A DNA stretch of 64,000 nt from Cocos nucifera (lineage: Eukaryota; Streptophyta; Magnoliopsida; Arecales; Arecaceae), in the NCBI GenBank assembly GCA_006176705.1, contig QRFJ01001028.1, positions 476,179-540,178 on the forward strand, given 5' to 3'. Shown here one piece after another: positions 60,641 through 64,000 of this stretch. Each line of letters begins with the position of its first letter. The stretch's first letter is position 1. Below the pieces are notes generated by a model. It saw only the letters and a list, made by a program, of their open reading frames with translations. It was not told where the DNA came from and searched no databases. The position numbers and the translations under genes were made by a program.

Positions 60641-61330
60641 GACCGCGAATAGCCTCGAACAGGAGGAGAACCTCATCCTAACGGAGCAACAACCTCGGCT
60701 AGAGATAAGATCTCTCCCGAGCGACCGAGCCTCGGTTGGGAACAGGAGGAGAACCTCGTCCTAACGCGAGCAAAGTCAAGGCCTCGGCTAGAGATAAGAT
60801 CTCTCCCGAGCGACGAGCCTCGGTTAGGAACAGGAGGAGAACCTCGTCCTAACGCGAGCAACGAATTCGGCTAGAGATAAGATCTCTCCCGAGCGACCGA
60901 GCCTCGGTTAGGAACAGGAGGAGAACCTCATCCTAACGCGAGCACCAACCTCGGCTACTGGAGATGAGACCTCCCCGAGCAACTTCGGCTATGAATCAGA
61001 TCTCCCCCGAGGAACTGGGCTAACCTCGGCAGTAGGAGATGAGATCTCCCCCGAGCACCCGCATCGGCTCGGCTAGGGATAAGGTCCTCGGATAGACGTG
61101 AGCCCGCGACGACCTCGGCCGCGGGGGAGCTTCAACATCGACCTCGGCTAGGAAAGCTATCATGTCAACCTCGGCCAGAGAGCTTCAACATCAGCTTCAT
61201 CAACTTTGGCTGGAAACGAGTTCCATTCCAACTCGCTCGACTGGAGATGAGGTCTCCCCCAAGCCTCAGCTTCAACTTCAGCGTCAACACTTGGCTGGAG
61301 ATGAGACCTCCCCCGAGCTTCAGCTGCGAA
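60641..61330 (+). repeat. Mixed repeat block before the PPT of element 5
   Basis: Three to four units combine both families: GGCTAGAGATAAGATCTC followed by GAGCCTCGGTTAGGAACAGG and the TCCTAACGCGAGCA end (60,640-60,950). More diverged AGATGAGATCTCC units follow to 61,330. Confidence 0.8.
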
Positions 61331-61397
61331 CAAACGCGGGGCCTGGAAGAAGACTTCGGCAGTCGCCTATTTTGGTACTCCCTTCCTTCAAATTTTT

Positions 61398-61420
61398 GAA
61401 CTCGGGAGTGGGGGGGCTAC
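61398..61420 (+). other. Polypurine tract of element 5
   Basis: CGGGAGTGGGGGGGCTAC directly precedes the 3' LTR. Confidence 0.75.
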
Positions 61421-62702
61421 TGTTGGGGATAAATCCCGCTCCTGCCGAAGCCCGGCCCGACGCTCAGCATAATGTAACCAGTAGCCGCAGAAGAGCTTCA
61501 GCGCACTGGTCTAGCCGAACCCCTTCAGCCGGCCGAACTGCCAAGCGGCCGAACTCCCAGCGGCCGAGCTTCTTCCAGCAGGCCGAACTGGTCAGATTCC
61601 AAGCTTCTTCCGGACTCCCAGTGTTGAGACCGAACTTCCTGGGCTGCCGAACTCTTTCAGACTCCCCACGGCCGAACTCCTTCAGCCTGCCGGACTGCCT
61701 AGCGGCCGAACTCCCCAGTGTCCAGGCTTCGGGCCGAACACCCACCACCGACCGAACTTCCTGGCGGCCGAGCTCCTTGGACTCCAAGCGGCAGGACTTC
61801 TTCAGGAGACGGACTCCTCCCAGACGCCCGTTCGGCCATCCGAGCTCCTCCCGGGTTTTCCCTTCAGCCGAACTCTCCTACAAGTCCGAACCCATTCGGA
61901 CCCCACGGCCGAACTCCTTCGGACCGACTCCAGGCGAGCCCAAGCGGCCGAACCCCTTCGGACCGACTCCAGGCGGCCGAACTCCTCAGCGAGCCCTGGC
62001 CGAACCAACTAGCAACCGAAGTCCTTCAACTGGCCAGCCGAGCTTCTTCGGGCCTCTCAGCGGTCGAACTCCTCGGCAATCGTCCCTCGGTCCGAACTCT
62101 ACAGATGGCCGACCCTTCAGCCAGACGAACTCCCCCAGCTTCCCCTTCAGCCGAACTCTGTTACAAGTCCGAACTCCTCTGGACGAACTGTCGCCTGCAA
62201 CAAGACCGGACGACGCCTTCCTCTCCGTACCGGACTCCATGCGGCCCACGACTCGCCAGTATGGCTCCCACGATCCACCGGACGACGCCTTCCTCTCCGT
62301 ACCGGACTCCATGCGGCCCACGATATGCCAGTATGGCTCCCACGATCCACCGGACGATGCCATCCTCTCCGTACCGAACTCCATGCCGCCCAACGACTCT
62401 CTGCCAGACGGCATGACCGTCACCATCAACTAAGCTCCGCTATAAAAGGACCCCTCCAGATACGCCAAGGCTAAGCTCTCTGAACTCTCGACTCTCTAAG
62501 CTCTCCTCCTCATCTCTAAGCTCCGGAACTCATTTCGAGCACTCCATTCCTGTTGGCCGAAAACTAACTTGACCGTCGGAGGGTCCTATCGGAGCCACCC
62601 CCCACCAGTTTCGGACGGGACTTCGTTTTGCAGGTCCCTGGCGGCAACCTCAGCGGCCTCGACTCCGACGACCTCCGACGAGGATGGATTTCTACACCAA
62701 CA
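61421..62702 (+). repeat. 3' LTR of element 5
   Basis: It runs from TGTTGGGGATAAATC to TACACCAACA (1,282 bp). It matches the 5' LTR closely but has three 72-bp units (from 62,207, 62,279 and 62,351) instead of four and a short extra segment near 61,798. TATA box TATAAAAGG lies at 62,441-62,449. Confidence 0.93.
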
Positions 62703-63700
62703 ATCTCTATCATCAATATCATCGAAACTTCTTTCGATGGATCAGAACTCTTCTGATTCGAACAGCTAGAATGATCGATTATCTAAATCATTCTAATTAC
62801 TCCCAAAATCCATCAGCGACACCTAGCAGTATATAGTGGCAACCCATCAGAGCTGAATACGAACCTCTTGGTGCAGCTAATTATGTGATTAAGTTCTTCT
62901 ATCTTGAGTTTCGATCAGATTAGGGTTAAGGTGAACTCGTCAAACCCTAGTCTCTGTCATATGATATAATCATTCGATTCAAGTCCGATGTGAAAGTCTA
63001 AATAGAAATTCTTTCTATTATTTCACTCTACCATGGCCATGGGCTTCTAGACTTGATTCTCATGATCATCATAGAGCTGCTCCTCTACCATCGAGGTAGA
63101 TAGATTCCATCTTGATGCTATCTAGTTCCTACAATGAACATGCTATAGCCAACATACACCTTAGGTTTCATATGGCTAGGAGACCGAGTAATGGTGTAGT
63201 CAAACTATAACACCCTCAAGGTGAACTGCCGATGCACCTCAGATCAAAGAATCAGACACACCACTGCAGCATCGAGTCAGTCATTGACGAGAAGGTAGAC
63301 TTCCTAATGACTACTCGAGGTGGTCACGCTCAGTGCCCTCGTTCTTTAACGAGTACCTATACTCTCGCTCCGATGTCTCCACACTGTAGACTCAAGACTC
63401 ATCTACTAAAGAGAAGCGATTTGTACACCAACCTTTTGGATCAATCACCATCCTCGTAATGATCCTATGGTCGAGAGCATTTTATGAGTTAACAATGATT
63501 ATTCATGTCTTAAATTTTCAACTCTTGAAAATATGAATTATCATTACCATTAACTCAAAGGATGTATCACAGACACTAAATACACATATATGATAGAAAA
63601 TAATCTATTTTATTTATTATAGTCATAATTATAATTTTGCTCCTAGAAGTGTATTACAAGTGTCAGCCAATTTTGACTTTTAGGGCACATATATATAACA
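62703..63700 (-). repeat. Angela-like copia 3' LTR, proximal part
   Basis: On the minus strand the LTR starts TGTTATATATATGTGCCC at 63,700, just after the purine-rich GGACAAGTGAGAGAT, the usual copia PPT form. It continues to the insertion site of element 5 and on at 55,421. The start resembles Angela/BARE-type LTRs, which have a GCCC-type motif near the terminus. Confidence 0.65.
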
Positions 63701-63716
63701 ATCTCTCACTTGTCCT
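63701..63716 (-). other. Polypurine tract of the Angela-like copia element
   Basis: GGACAAGTGAGAGAT on the minus strand lies between the end of pol and the LTR. Confidence 0.7.
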
Positions 63717-63774
63717 AAAGCCAATTAGCTACAAGTCTAAATCCCATCTTCTCAAGGTGGGCTTCGATCTTCTG

Positions 63775-64000
63775 CTAGCCCAACGACTTTGTAAGTGGGT
63801 CTGCCACATTATCTATGAAGTTGACTCTCTTGATCTCGACATAATCCTTCTCGAGGTAATTGCGGATGAGGTGGTATCGCCGCTCAATGTGCTTAAATTT
63901 TTGGTAAGACCTTGGTTCCTTAGCAAAAGCTATGGCGCCATTGTTGTCGCAGTATAGAGGAATGGCATCTGATGGCATTACTCTGATTTCTGCAGCAAAC
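63775..64000 (-). pseudogene. copia RNase H C-terminus (Angela-like), partial
   Basis: The minus-strand frame reads IPLYCDNNGAIAFAKEPRS, then HIERRYHLIRNYLEK and VADPLTKSL, which is the C-terminal part of Ty1/copia RNase H. It ends at 63,775, about 60 bp before the PPT. The upstream part is cut by the window edge, and the few residues visible before IPLYCD suggest a deletion. It belongs to the element whose LTR follows. Confidence 0.8.

Larger units (their letters stand above)
55422..62702 (+). mobile_element. Element 5: gag-only gypsy element nested in a copia LTR
   Basis: A 7,281-bp element has near-identical LTRs, a primer-binding region, gag, a short protease fragment, the integrase end and a very long tandem array. 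RT, RNase H and the integrase core are missing. The flanks ATCTG (55,417-55,421) and ATCTC (62,703-62,707) fit a 5-bp duplication with one change. The high visual similarity of the LTRs makes it probably the youngest gypsy insertion in the window. Confidence 0.9.

Noticed and set aside
61162..62433. 423-codon plus-strand frame, Ser/Pro/Arg-rich
   Set aside because: It crosses the array end, the PPT and the LTR border of element 5. A similar frame exists in the 5' LTR (55,622-56,482). It arises from GC-rich LTR repeats.

Overview
The window looks like nuclear DNA of a flowering plant, probably a monocot and plausibly a palm. That placement is inferred from general sequence character and was not tested by any search. 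It holds one complete, apparently intact host gene, a cytosolic glutamine synthetase (GS1) with 13 coding exons at 48,294-52,547 on the plus strand. Almost everything else is retrotransposon DNA, one Mutator-like foldback element and AT-rich intergenic sequence.

Layout. (1) 1-6,602: 3' part of a plus-strand Ty3/gypsy element of Tat/Retand type (element 1), with a decayed integrase, a ~118-bp tandem array, a decayed antisense gene with an intron, a PPT and a 3' LTR. (2) 6,603-9,266: AT-rich sequence with minus-strand LTR relics. (3) 9,267-18,870: a structurally complete copy of the same family (element 2), bounded by a perfect 5-bp target duplication TTTAG. It carries gag, PR, RT, RNase H, a second archaeal-type RNase H, integrase and tandem arrays, all inactivated. 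(4) ~19,815-24,453: a 5'-truncated, pol-less relative (element 3) abutting the 5' half of a minus-strand SIRE-like Ty1/copia element (24,454-27,242). (5) 27,243-34,680: AT-rich DNA with a ~0.5-kb-armed inverted repeat. (6) 34,681-41,047: a gag-bearing, pol-deleted element (element 4). (7) 41,048-44,695: two head-to-head LTR ends, then AT-rich DNA and a GC-rich island. (8) 44,696-47,104: a 2.39-kb foldback transposon with ~0.7-kb terminal inverted repeats and a perfect 9-bp target duplication. (9) 47,105-54,119: GS1 and its flanks. (10) 54,120-64,000: a minus-strand Angela-like copia element whose long LTR is split by a further gag-only gypsy element (element 5, 55,422-62,702).

How the parts relate. 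The five gypsy copies share LTR ends, a primer-binding region and, between the end of pol and the PPT, tandem arrays built from two short modules with dyad symmetry (TTAGGA...TCCTAA and GGAGATAAGATCTCC). Elements 3, 4 and 5 have lost most of pol but keep gag segments, LTRs and arrays, as in non-autonomous TR-GAG-like elements that would need a partner such as element 2. Many of the in-frame stops in these elements are TAG or TGA at sites where CAG, CGA or TGG is expected, as deamination of methylated cytosine would give.

The best candidates for a second look are the dyad-repeat modules, the antisense gene with its own TATA-like box and intron, the Mutator-like foldback element, and an inverted 27-bp filler at a deletion junction in element 4.
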